Origin: Pigoraptor chileana
Taxonomy: Eukaryota; Opisthokonta; Filasterea
Assembly (NCBI GenBank): GCA_943704495.1
Contig: CALSCR010000204.1
Span: 1 to 38,771 of the forward strand
Length of the DNA: 38,771 nt
Direction of reading: 5' to 3'
Made by a program: the position numbers and the translations under genes. Of this stretch, positions 28,374 to 38,771 are shown in pieces; within the stretch, counting starts at the first letter, position 1, and every line of letters begins with the position of its first letter. Below the pieces are notes generated by a model. It saw nothing but the letters and a program-made list of their open reading frames with translations. It made no database searches and was not told where the DNA came from.

Positions 28374-31300
28374 TCATGCCGGTACGACCACGGCCGCGGC
28401 GCGAGCAAGCTCAAGCACCTTTGCAGTTCCCGATCCATCCGGGGCACCGTTCGCCGCCTCAAACGCCGCATAGTCAGCCCACAGCTCTGCATCGTGAGGA
28501 AGCGCCATTGCCGCCGAATGATACGTCCACCGCGCGTGTGCAATGGGCGCGGTCGCAGACTCCAGGGCCGCGGCCGCCCTCCATAACAGTGCTGATCCCG
28601 GCTGTGCGCGGAGTGCCGACGCCAGCATCGACCTCGCCCGTTCATGCAGCTTGGAATCCAGCGCCACTCTTGCGCCCGCAAGCGCCAGAGGAACGCTCGA
28701 CGGCATCCGTTGCAACGCCGCCTCGTAGACAGCCAGTGCCTGTTGTTGCGGCAGCGCCCGCGCGTACATTGAAACAACTTCGGCACAACGCGCATTCAAC
28801 ACAACACGCGAAGACCCAGCCTCTCCTGCAGTGACATCAACCAGCGACGAGATGCACCGATTGACAATGCGGGTGAAGTCTGCCAGCTGTTCCGAGACCG
28901 TCCGACCCGCAGAGAGCGAAGGCGAGGAGGCAGAAGCACCCCCAGAGAATTCACCGCGCGCACGTGCACCAAGCTGCGAGAGCTCGTAGACGAGGTACTC
29001 GTGCCACACGGACCACCGCTCGCCTCCACCTCTGACATCTGCCAGCGCGCCTTCGAATGCGTCTGCGACTGCAGCATCTCCCGCGGGGAGCGTCAGCTCA
29101 AGCAACATGCACAAGCACATCCACATAGGTGCAGCACGTGACCTCGCAGACACCCTCTCGGGAAGGCCAGCATTGTACGGAACAGGGCGACCAAGCAACT
29201 TGTTGAAGAGCAACACACAGGCATCCACGGTTGCAGCCCATCCACCCGCATTCACACGGGCTATCGCACCAGAGTCCGCAACAGATAAAGACCCACAAAA
29301 GGCATCGGTAAGCGTCTTGTCAGCTCCGGCATGTCTTCCGAGAAACTCTGCCGCAGCACCCGCCGCAAAGTGACGCGCGGCTGCTCGACAAAGCAGGCAG
29401 ATGGCGCCGGATATGTTCCCCACCGAGGCCTCCACTTTCGCGGCGAAATACCACAGTGACGTCTCTGCATTGCAGGCGAGCGCAGCCTCCGCGTAGATGG
29501 CACGCACAGGCTCAGTGGTGCCCACTTTCTCCTCCAGCATTGCGAGTGCCAGCCACACATCCGGGAGAGGACTTCCCCACCGAGCAAGCGCACTGCGTGC
29601 AACAGTGCGTGCCCCATCAATGCCCCCGGCGGTCCCGAATTCATAAGTCATTTGCGCAACAACAAGTGGCGCGTGTGCGTCATTGTGCGGCCACGTCAGC
29701 GATGGATCCGTCGATTGCACCTTCTTTGCTCCCGCTTCAAGCGCGTCCACACCAATCTCAAAGAGCCGAGCCATGTGATGTCGCGGGGGAAGAATCGTGT
29801 TGACAGCCGAGACGTCCCACCGGAGCGGCACCGGAGCGTTTGAGGGAAAACAAAGCCGCCCGAACGATCGCGAGTCGATGTCAAAGAGGTCGGGAAGCCG
29901 CCGCCGCGCCAGAAAGTGGACAAGACACAGCCACAAGAGTGACAGGTCGCCGACATCGAGATGTGCGGCCATGGCAACGGCAACATCTACAGCAGGAAGA
30001 GCGCACTCTTCCAGGGAAGCGAGAAGCGGACCCGCGTGTGCAGAGATCTGTGCACCGGAAGAGGGATTGGTGTCAAATTCACCATTGCTGATGTCTCCGG
30101 CGCCCACCCACACAAGGAGTCGGCTGACAGCGCGCTCCATTCGTCCCGCAATGACATCAACCTGTGCCGAGGCAAGCAGTGCTTCCACGAGCAGTCTCGA
30201 CTGACGACTTCGATCCGCAGAGCCAGGTGAGAGGTCGTCGATAGCAGCACGGAGGCGCTCCATCCACAAGTCCAGAGCGCGCGATTTCCACGCAGAATTA
30301 CCGGACGTCAACAGGCACGCCCAAACAAGCGTCTCGTCAACATCGCGGCATTGCAGAAGGGCGTCCTCACACAACAACTGCAGTTGAACAGATTGTGGGG
30401 CCATGCGCGCACACAGGGATACAGCGTGGTACCACAGCACAGCCGACCCGCTATTAACGGCGAGACCGCGCTGCAGCACGCCGAGGCTGCCGCCCATTCG
30501 CTTCACTTCCTCGGGGCTCGGATGCTCTGCAAAGGGATCAGCTACAGATGTTGTGGCATCTACGAGACACGACGCAAGCGCAGTGTACGTCCGCTCGGCA
30601 TACTCAAGCACAAGGTTGACATCGTGCGGATGTGCGTCCATTGCACTGTCGTAATCGGAGGGACCCCAGTGCGCCGACTCGCGTCGGTAGTAACGCTGCT
30701 CAACATGCGCGTCAAGGCGCGACCGTGCAAATTTGGCAGCGGGGGCGTCCTTCGCAGCATCCACATCGTTCGTATCTCCGTCCTTCAAAAACTCCGCAGG
30801 TGCATTCTTTTCGGCATTGGCGACGCCGACTGCCCCTTCGTTTTGCTGTTGTACCGTGACACCATCCTCAACGCGCTTGTCCCCACCATGAGAGTCATTA
30901 GCTTTTGAATTAGCCGATCCGCCCTTGTGGTTGTGGTGGCGATTTGGCGGATGCGGCACGGGCGTCTCATCCTCGTCGTCACTCCATCGGATTCCAAAGT
31001 CAAGTTCAGTGGGGATCTCAGGTCGCGGAGGTTGCAGTGGGCGCCACTTACGCGGTTCTGAGAACACGGCCCCAGACGACATCCCACTTGCAAGAGTGAC
31101 TTCGTTTGAAATGATGAGGCACATTTCATCCCGAGTCAATCGACCGCCGTATCGCTGACGCGTCTTTGTGACAATGTCTGAGAATACGGAATGCATGCCC
31201 AAAGCAGCAAGGAGAATGAGATTAAAAAAAACCAGTCAAAAATGACAACGGCACATGCGGCAAACGATACGCAAACTGAAAGCAAGACAAAAGCGCAACA

Positions 31301-34300
31301 TTGTGTATAAACCTTTGAACAAAACACACCTCTGACGGCTTGTGGAGTGCCCTGTCCAGGCTGCACGGCGACGGCATTGCGTGCCGACGGACACGTGACA
31401 TAGGACGCAAAGTCCAAATACAGCTCCTCTTCGGGCAGCATATAATCGCGAGCGTGTTGGTACGGACACGAGTGATCATTGCAGACGCCATGCATCTCAA
31501 ATCGACAAATCGGCCGCTGCGTGTCGACTTTGTTCGATGCAAACGGCGCGGAAAGTGACAAGCCTGCCTTTGTCCGATAGTACGGGTTCAGACGGTACGC
31601 ACGCAGTGAGAGCAGCGGAGACTCGTACTTGCCGAGAGCACGGAAGGCAATAGGCTTTCTTGAAGACGCCGAGGACGATTCACCGCCGACAAGAACGGCC
31701 ATGCGACCCTTCCCCGCGGCACGTGCGGCGGCGACAGACGCGAGGGAACCAGCGACACGTCCAGATGGGCCGTTGGATGCATGGGATGCAATAATCGCAA
31801 TGGTGTCCTCGGATTCGAGGGCTGCATCCGGCGTCGAGAGGGCGTCCGGCACGCACAAAACGCCGCCAAAGGACACAAACGTCTCGCCGGCAGTGGCTGG
31901 AGAGACGTTCATAGCCGATGCCAATGTGGCACGTGCTGCATGTCGACGCCTGAGTTGCGTAAGGAGGGCCTGTTGGATTGCAGGCATTGCAGATAAGCTT
32001 GAGACTGTGGACGCGGTTGCATCCGCCGATGTGTTCGTTGCGGGTGCCGACGATGGCATGTCTGCGCGGGGTATGTCACCACGTGCAAGGCTATCCTTCA
32101 TTGCCGCGACCTTCTTTTCCAGGCGATCCGACTGCGATGCAAGCGAATGGCGCAGTTTTTCCTCGTACCTGTACCATGCGGTGCCCAGCAGCAATGAGCG
32201 ACCATTATGAGTAATGTTGACTTTGTTTTCACACACTAACGTGGCTGAAAAACGCACCCCACAAACACAGAATCACGTTGACGTTCAAACGAACAAAATG
32301 AAATAAATATTACGTTCTCTCTCTATGCGTACCTTTCAAGAGCTTCTTTTGCAAGAATGAGGTTCTGTTCCAGTCGCTGCACCACAGGCTGTCGCGCGTC
32401 AATGTCACGCTCAATATTTACAGATTCGTCCGCGTATTTGGTCTTATGCAACATGGCCTTAGCAAGTCTTTCTTCCTCAGCGGCAAGAAGCCCCTTGAGT
32501 TCTTGTACACTGCAATACACGACCCACAAATCATACATGCCGGGATGATTTAGCTTATACATCTAGGCACCGAAAACACTACTAAACAACTTCAACCTCA
32601 CAACGACATAACAGGAGGTATCGGCAAAAGACACACAATACAGGTGACAACTAACCGAGACTCCGACTTTGCAACCGCCAGACTGGCCTCGTCCCTTGAC
32701 CTCTGCATCATAAGAAGACGCTTTTTTGTGGTCTCTCCAGCCTGCCTCTCCACGTCCAGCTGCGCCGCCGCCGCCTGCACTTGCCCCCGAAGCAGCTCGA
32801 GATTGCGATCAACACGCACGGGCTTCTTTGCGGGGGCGGGTTCCAATACAGAAGGAGCGATGGGGTGCACAGCTACCCGCGACGCCAAAGCAGAGGCAGC
32901 TGAAAGTGCTTTGGGCGCCGGTTTCTGCGGAACAGCAGGAGTTGCACCCGGCACTGCCTTTGCCGCGGGCCCTTTTGCCGTCGCAGGAGGAGCCACCCCA
33001 ACACTGACGCCAGCACCAGCTCTAGCACCGGCACCCATTCCCAGCCCCCCCTTTGCAACCAGTGACGGCGGAATCTTGAGTGGAGGTTTAGTGGGAAGAC
33101 GAACGCCGGCTGGCGCACTTGCAAAGCGGGGTTTCTTCGCGGGGGACGCAGCAGCAACCACCACCGCAGACGGCACAGAGCCACCGGACGAGCCCGAAGC
33201 ACCGTCAGCAATAATTCCCTTCCCTTGCTCATCAGCGTCGCCATTATCATCCCGAGGGCGTTTTGATCGCGCAATTGGAACGGTCGCAGCGGGTTCCTTG
33301 CTGTGTTCGCTGTTGTTGCTTATTGAGTCCACACGCAACGATGAATTGCCCGCAACCGGCGGCGATATTTCTGCGCGAGACCCTGCGTCATCCATAACGA
33401 CATCGACTGAAGGAGTCGGTTCTCTCTTGTCGTGGAGCAATGCGGGCACGTTTCCAGCCACATCCGGGGTAGCGGGCCACTCCTTCTCTGCCAGAGAGAC
33501 AGCGGTGCCCACAGACTTCTTTGCGGCAATCTTCGCCTGAATTTCTGCCTGCCTGCAGGCAATCGCAGCCTTCAGCGCCTGATACTCTTGCTCGTGCTTT
33601 GCGAGACGACTCGTGGCGGCAGTCGCTGCCTGCAGTTGAGTGCTCGTGGCCGCCACCACCGCAGGTACCCCGGTGGGCGTGGCCGTGCCCGATGCAGTGG
33701 TGCTGCGGGCAGTGTCCGTCGCATCCATTCGCTCCCGCACAATTTGACGCATTCGCGCGAGAATGTCCGTGTCGGACATACCGCGCGTTGTCCCGTTTTG
33801 ACTTTCCTTGCGACCCTCTTCCTCGCTGCTTTCGTCAGATTCGTCGCTGCTGCTATCGCCAATTTGAATAATTAGACGGTCCTCGGGCGGAATGTGTCCG
33901 TACATCGAGCCCCCGAATCGTGCCGCCCCAGGAAGCGGCGGAGTTGGCCTGTAAACTGTATTAACAGCGGGGATTGCAACTGCCGCGGGTGCAGATCGCA
34001 CCGCACCCGTCGCAGGTACCGACGCCGAAGTTGCCTTTGCAGCCGCCACGAGACGCTTGGCAGTGGCAAGCACCGCGGCTTTTTTCAAAGGCACAGGGGC
34101 AGCCTTCTTTGCAACAGACCCCGCCGTCGCCGGGATAGGTGGCTTCGGAGGTGCAGCTGGCGCGACTTCGTGTTGAGATTCAGGAACTGCCGCCACCACA
34201 GTGACTTCCGAGGGTGCGTCGACCGCTGCCACGGCCACGGTCACCTTTGCCTTGGGCTTTGGCTTTGGCTTCCCTTTCAAGGACATCAGGGCGCGCTTTC

Positions 34301-35855
34301 TCAGCTCGTTCAGGTCGAGATCGCCGCCGTCATCATCTTTATCAGCAGCAGTGCCACCGGTCGACTGTGAGTTGGTTTCTGTGGGGATATCCCCGGCAGA
34401 GGCGGAGGATGCGGCTGTCAAAGCCAGATTGGACTCTGGTGCATCATCAATCTCCATGTCAACAACCTCGATGGAATCGCCGCCCGAGAAGGAATTCGGC
34501 GGCATGTTGCTCCCAAATGAGGCAGGTGAGCGCCCATACTGAGGCAGCCGTTGGGGGGAAAGTAACCTAGAGCCCGATTCGTACTCCATGCGTTGCGCAA
34601 TGCCATTCGGGTGCTCATATTGCTCACCCGGTGGTGGCCAACCGTCGCCCATGTGCATTGGACGGCGAATCTCATACTCATACGGATCGTCCCAGCCTCC
34701 ATGCATGGGCTGCGGCTGTATGTGATGAGTGGTGTGTTGAGAGGTCGACATTACGGTAAGCGGAGCAAACACACAAAGAAATAAAGAGAAAAAAACGAAA
34801 AGGCAAAGTATCCAGAGAGGTAACTTGAATACATAGGTGAGAACAGTGTCATGCGATGCCACAAAAAACGAACAAACCAACAAACCTGAAATTGCTGGTG
34901 GTGGTCGCGCACGGATTCGTGAATCCTGTGGGTAAAGAAGCACGCCAACATCAGTCTATTTTGAATTACTCTTTTAAAAAAAGAAAAACTTTGAGGGAGA
35001 GAGACATGGTGCCAACACTATCCCGGCACTGGGTTACTCACGCATAGTGCATAGCAGGCGCCGAATGCGGGTGCATATGCGGAGGCGGATGAGGCCCAAA
35101 GTCGCGCCGATTGGGCGGACCGCGGCTGTCAAACTCATATGGGGGCGGAGGTGCGGGCATTCTATCCATATATGCGCCCTCAGGGCCTTGGTGCGGCCGT
35201 CCAAATGGGGGCGGGGGAGGGGCGTCGTACTCGTGCGGCGGCGGCGGCGGCTGTCGCCGGGGAGGGCGCGGTGGAAGCGGCGGATCGGGTCGATACTCTG
35301 GTCGCGCGTCGACTGCCCGTGGAGGGAGATGATCGCGGGGAGGAATGGAACGACTGACCGCTTCAAGCACATCGATCTCCAACAATCGCTCCTGTACGGC
35401 CTTGTGACGCGCGAGCAGTTCGTCGAAGGACTCGTTTGTGGGCGGCACAGCCTTGCGCGCCTTTGATTTTTCTGTATTGTGTTGTGATGTTATATTGCAT
35501 ATATTGTTTTGTTGTTTTCGGCGTGGAGTATAAAAGGAGGAGGGGGAAAGATGCATATGCAGTGAAGGAATTGACGAATCGCATTTGACAAACAGCAATC
35601 AAACACATTACAAAACGAAAAACAAACACTCTTTTGGCAGATACGCTCCCCTCTAGAGTTTGCCTTTTTCCTTCCGGAAGACACGGGCTGTGGCGGCGGC
35701 ACTGCATAAGGAGTGCGAGGCGATGGCCTTTCAATCTCTTTAGGATCAAAAGGGAGCTCGCCATCCTCCGCGGGTCCAATTTCACCGTCTTCAACAGGTG
35801 GATGTGCTGTCGCAGGGACAGCCACTTCCCCTTCTTCCACACCCTCGTTCCCCAT
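28374..35855 (-). CDS. ZFC3H1: ZFC3H1/Red1-type nuclear RNA exosome adaptor
   Basis: Seven exons (35855-35645, 35471-35042, 34925-34886, 34715-32656, 32509-32333, 32168-31330, 31177-28374) join in perfect phase to 2186 residues. The N-terminus is acidic and repeats VEDGEIGPAEDGELP, as in ZFC3H1. A Pro-rich part follows (PPPPPHEYDAPPPPP), then Ala/Pro/Lys-rich disordered sequence, then a coiled coil about residues 840-1010 (LRGQVQAAAAQLDVERQ; ELKGLLAAEEERLAKAM). The zinc finger, near residue 1200, is PICRFEMHGVCNDHSCPYQH, spacing C-x7-C-x4-C-x3-H, the zf-C3H1 (PF10650) signature. The last exon (about 930 residues) is a helical array with HAT/TPR-like pieces such as MYARALPQQQALAVYEAAL and ARSMLASALRAQPGSALLW. 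In animals and fission yeast this protein links poly(A) RNA to MTR4 and the exosome and retains it in the nucleus. An in-frame ATG at 34751 (MSTSQHTTHH) lies in an intron in this model. Confidence 0.92.
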
Positions 35856-36367
35856 TATTTCCTCCAACCGAAAAACCGGTAAGGTCGGAAAAGAGAAGCA
35901 CTTTGAGTGGTGAGAGATGAGGAGTAGCGAGTGCACCTCACCTCACGCCTCAGTGAGGCAGTGTGCACCAAGGGCACAAACCATACCAAAAACAAACAAA
36001 TAGTTAAACCACTTAAAGGAAATTATAAGGAGGAAGACCTGTGGCAATTTTTTTCGAGGTCTTAATCGAGCACTCTCTGTCTCTTGTCCTTGTAGAATAG
36101 GTGGAAGCGAGTGGATGCGATACGAAAAGGTCACAAACGGGCAGATCATGAGTGCGCGGGAACGGGGAAAGCTGTCGTCAACGTGGTGCGAAATATTGGA
36201 TGGTGGACGCGGACTCGCCCTCGAGCAGTTTATATTGAATCACCCCAATAAAAAATTCACCGGAGCCATCAAATATCAATATAATGATCGTTTTACCCGA
36301 ACAGCCGTATTTTTTTACTTATGCGCTTATTTCGGGGGCAATGCCATAGTAGGTTTGTGCACCATGG
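35856..36367. other. spacer between COMT-like and ZFC3H1-like genes
   Basis: About 510 bp, both neighbours on the minus strand. It should hold the 3' UTR of the COMT-like gene and the promoter of the ZFC3H1-like gene. No other feature is seen. Confidence 0.5.
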
Positions 36368-37661
36368 TCACAGGCATATCGACACCGCAACAGCATCCTC
36401 TTTGTCATCGTGATACTCAACGCGCGATCGATGCAGCACAGTGGTAAGTTTGGGCGAGTCCTCAACGTACTTCAAATAGTCGGGTGCGCCTGTGTTTGAT
36501 ACATGCGTTGCACCGACATTCAAATTGTCAGTTATGCGACCAATGAAAGGCCGATCCGCGTTATGTGCAAAGACTTCATGGACATCTCGCTGTGTAGCCG
36601 GGTCACGTACCTGGATAAAGGATGTTATCCGCGCAAACGACAGTTCCTTTATGGAGCACGCCGGCATTCTCGAGGATCTTGAAGTCTGCAAGGTACATAT
36701 CCTTCCAGTGATCGATAAAGACAAAGTCGAACTTCGAAATGCCAAGGATATCCCTCAATGAGATGATGGAGTCTGCGCCAGCACCGAGAATAATCGTCAC
36801 ATATTCTCCCAGCCCTGCATGCTCAAGAATAGAAGATGTGTAAGCACTTGCTCGAAATATATCATGAAAAGAAAAGACAATGGATCCATTTGCGTGGTGA
36901 TCAATTCAGTGATGGCTGACACATATTGTAGAATGTCATTGTAAGATGTTTACACAGTTAGACTTACCCGCATGCGTTGTGATCTTCTGGGCGACGGCGG
37001 CATATATCGGATTGATTTCGAGCGAGTAAAAATGCGGCCGCGTGGCGTTGTTCACATTCGCCACAGACTCAAACCACCGCCGAAGCAGTCGCCCGATGCG
37101 CACCGCACTGTATCCACAGTAACAGCCAAGCTCAACGAAAACGAGCCTGTAGAGCGATAGTAAGGAGGGCCGCGGGAGTGACGTGCACCGCTCCGACAGC
37201 CAATAGTTAGCTGAATGTATACAACGCCACTTTAAAACGCGCATAATACGAGCTGGAGCTGAAACAGCCACATACTCACCTGTCAATTCCCGCCACCTTC
37301 TTTGCAAGCGTCTCACCGACAACGTCATCGACAATCTTTCCCTTCACATCACCAACATTCATCATAAAATTCTCCTCCCAACCGTACTTGTCCATGACCT
37401 CCATGACGGATTCTATAAACAATTGTAAAAAAACAAAACAATAAGCAAAGCAGTATACAAATATGGAAAGAACATGGGGAACCATATCACAAAACGGAGG
37501 AAAATGCCACCCAACACACCTTCATTGCTGTGTGCATTAGATTGAACAATTTTGAGCACTTTGGACTCCTTTGCATTTTCGTCAAACGATGACGGGAGAT
37601 CCGCTTGTTGAACCGAGCCAGTTGACAGAACAACAACCGGAGTGACAACTGAGACAGACAT
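36368..37661 (-). CDS. COMT: catechol O-methyltransferase-like protein
   Basis: Five exons (37661-37520, 37412-37280, 37146-36968, 36814-36611, 36489-36368) join to 259 residues. The COMT signature is complete: a KGKIVDDVV helix; SAM-binding LVFVELGCYCGYSAVRIGRL; HFYSLEINPIYAAVAQKITT; VTIILGAGADSI; FDFVFIDHWKDMYL, holding the metal Asp and the catalytic-type Lys; VVCADNILYPG, holding the second Asp and the Asn metal ligands; APDYLKYVEDSP; and a VEY segment for the substrate-side Glu. Members transfer a methyl group from S-adenosylmethionine to catechol hydroxyls with Mg2+. There is no membrane anchor, so it resembles the soluble form, with about 40 extra N-terminal residues. An insert (WFESVANVNNATRP) lies between the SAM motif and the EIN strand. 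The natural substrate in a protist is unknown. A paralogue lies upstream at 38103. Confidence 0.93.
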
Positions 37662-37762
37662 GATTTCACGAGAAAAGCAAACAAAAGAGAAAGCGGCGAT
37701 TCCAATCAGAAAGAAATACGACGGTAGCCCTTGCAGGGGGTTGTTTTTGACCTGTTTTCATC

Positions 37763-37943
37763 ACTGACAGCAGGGCGATGGATGCTGTCGGAGCAACGGT
37801 CATGCCCGGAGTCGGCTGACCTGTTACATCACTGTAACCCTCGAATCATCCGGGGTGGCACCGTCTGAACGGTTCAGGGGCCGACTGTGGAATCGGCCTT
37901 AGTGCCCCTGCTTCTCCCTAACGGAGTCGGTGATTACGCCGAA
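37763..37943. other. run of perfect hairpins upstream of COMT, possible structured RNA
   Basis: Successive inverted repeats: GACAGCA/TGCTGTC (37766-37772 with 37783-37789); GGTCA/TGACC (37798-37821) with an inner GCC/GGC; GTTACA-TCAC-TGTAAC (37823-37838); ACCGT-CTGA-ACGGT (37860-37873); CAGGGGC/GCCCCTG (37875-37910) with an inner CGA/TCG; TCGG/CCGA (37927-37942). The sequence CGGAGTCGG occurs twice (37808 and 37922). The block starts about 100 bp upstream of the COMT-like ATG. I matched it to no RNA family; it is not a tRNA, U-snRNA or SRP RNA that I can recognise. Confidence 0.4.
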
Positions 37944-38102
37944 TCATCAATAATATCCACGAAGCAAGGTTGCACAAAGTAGTGGGATTCTCAGAATTGT
38001 GTGTGAGATATCAAGGAGAGAGATGTATTTGGCCGGCAGCGTTGTGGGTACAGATCATTGTTGAATCAGGGAAAACTAACTGAAGTTTACCGGATACTCT
38101 CA

Positions 38103-38771
38103 TTAGAGGCAAACCGACACTGCTATGGCATCTTCCTTGTCGGTCGAGTATTCAAGGCGTGACCGGTGCAGAGTGGTCTTGAAACTGGGCGACTCCTCCA
38201 CATACTTCAGGTACTCTGGTGCACCTGCCGAAACAAGAAGCAGGCATGGAAGTTCAAGGGACTGTAAGCAATTGTACTGGTTGCCCGCACTGCTCCGGAG
38301 TGGGATTCGCTCATACAAGTTCGTGGTAGTAAAGCACAGTAACAATGATCTGAGGCACATTAGCAATTCAGTCTTACCTGGAAAGAAAATATTATCCGCG
38401 CAGACTATAGTTCCGCTTTTGAGCACTCCCGCCTGCTCAAGCACGTGCAAATCCGGAAGATAGCGCTCCTTCCAGTGATCGATGAAGACAAAGTCGAAGA
38501 CCGAGATGCCAAGTGTGTCCCTAATCGATAGTATCGAGTCGGCGGCGGCGCCAAGAATGATGGTCACGTAGTCTCCAAGCCCTATAGATGCCCAGGACAC
38601 AGACCGTGAGAGAGGAGTTTTGGCTGCGAAGATATTGTCACGGAATTCATATACATGGTTCTGCCATTATGAAGATGCTCTGGCAGACAGACTTACCCGC
38701 ATGCGTTGTGATCTTCTGGGCGACGGCGGCATATATCGGATTGATTTCGAGCGAGTAAAAATGCGGCCGCG
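38103..38771 (-). CDS. second COMT-like gene, partial at right edge
   Basis: Three exons are visible: 38771-38697 (cut by the window edge), 38581-38378 and 38224-38103. The last two have exactly the same lengths (204 and 122 bp) and phases as their counterparts in the gene at 36368. The protein reads FYSLEINPIYAAVAQKITTH, then GLGDYVTIILGAAADSI, FDFVFIDHWKERYLPDL, TIVCADNIFFPG, APEYLKYVEESP, ending DAIAVSVCL. All metal-ligand and SAM-pocket motifs in this part are intact. It is a tandem paralogue in head-to-tail orientation. The last two exons have diverged clearly from the first gene, but the visible part of the upstream exon is identical to it at DNA level. The N-terminal half lies outside the window. 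Confidence 0.92.

Noticed and set aside
34751-34753. ATG giving MSTSQHTTHH as the start of a separate gene for the large ZFC3H1-like exon
   Set aside because: The two upstream exons plus the 40-bp exon join in phase to the acceptor at 34715, and the acidic EDGEI N-terminus fits the ZFC3H1 family. It remains possible as an alternative start.
37763-37943. tRNA, U3 snoRNA or SRP RNA in the hairpin block
   Set aside because: A TTGATGAT box-C-like string on the minus strand and a TCGAATC string on the plus strand were seen, but no acceptor stem, T-arm, partner boxes or overall fold match.
1-38771. Transposons, viral or LTR elements, CRISPR arrays, rRNA genes
   Set aside because: No transposase, reverse transcriptase, integrase or capsid motifs, terminal repeats with target duplications, spaced direct repeats or rRNA-like sequence were found in either strand.

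Overview
The window is nuclear DNA of an intron-rich unicellular eukaryote. Genes are packed closely and most are cut by short introns (about 100-450 bp, GT-AG). Coding exons are clearly richer in G+C than introns and spacers. Several genes match families shared by animals and their unicellular relatives or amoebae (ABTB1, LYRM1, ZFC3H1, COMT), so a protist of that broad neighbourhood is plausible. I cannot place the species. I saw no bacterial operon, tRNA, rRNA, CRISPR array, retroelement or DNA transposon.

Layout, left to right. 80-1366 (-): 5-prime-incomplete CAP/SCP secreted protein running off the left edge. 1860-3350: spacer with a roughly 115-bp minisatellite and weak exon candidates. 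3354-4211 (+): intronless DJ-1/PfpI family protein. 4568-5176 (-): small three-exon orphan. 6422-7215 (-): LYRM1-like mitochondrial protein, 122 aa. 7825-11568 (+): eight-exon secreted protein with a permuted papain-like (NlpC/P60/LRAT-like) motif set. 12452-20925 (-): eleven-exon, about 2052-aa protein with a possible beta-propeller start, a helical rear half and four NPF motifs. 21492-26258 (+): ABTB1-like ankyrin plus double BTB protein. 28374-35855 (-): seven-exon, 2186-aa ZFC3H1-like RNA exosome adaptor. 36368-37661 (-): catechol O-methyltransferase-like protein, 259 aa. 38103-38771 (-): a second COMT-like gene cut by the right edge.

Most gene models were built by joining exons across introns with consistent splice phase and family alignment. 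Several small genes (CAP, LYRM1, the 91-aa orphan, the last four exons of the 2052-aa gene) are visible only that way.

No common pathway links the genes: trafficking-like, RNA surveillance, ubiquitin-adaptor-like, methyl transfer and secreted hydrolase functions lie side by side. The strongest unexplained signals are a short motif found in introns of four unrelated genes, always in the sense orientation; a run of perfect hairpins upstream of the COMT gene; an exon end copied without change between the two COMT genes; and the NPF-bearing 2052-aa protein.
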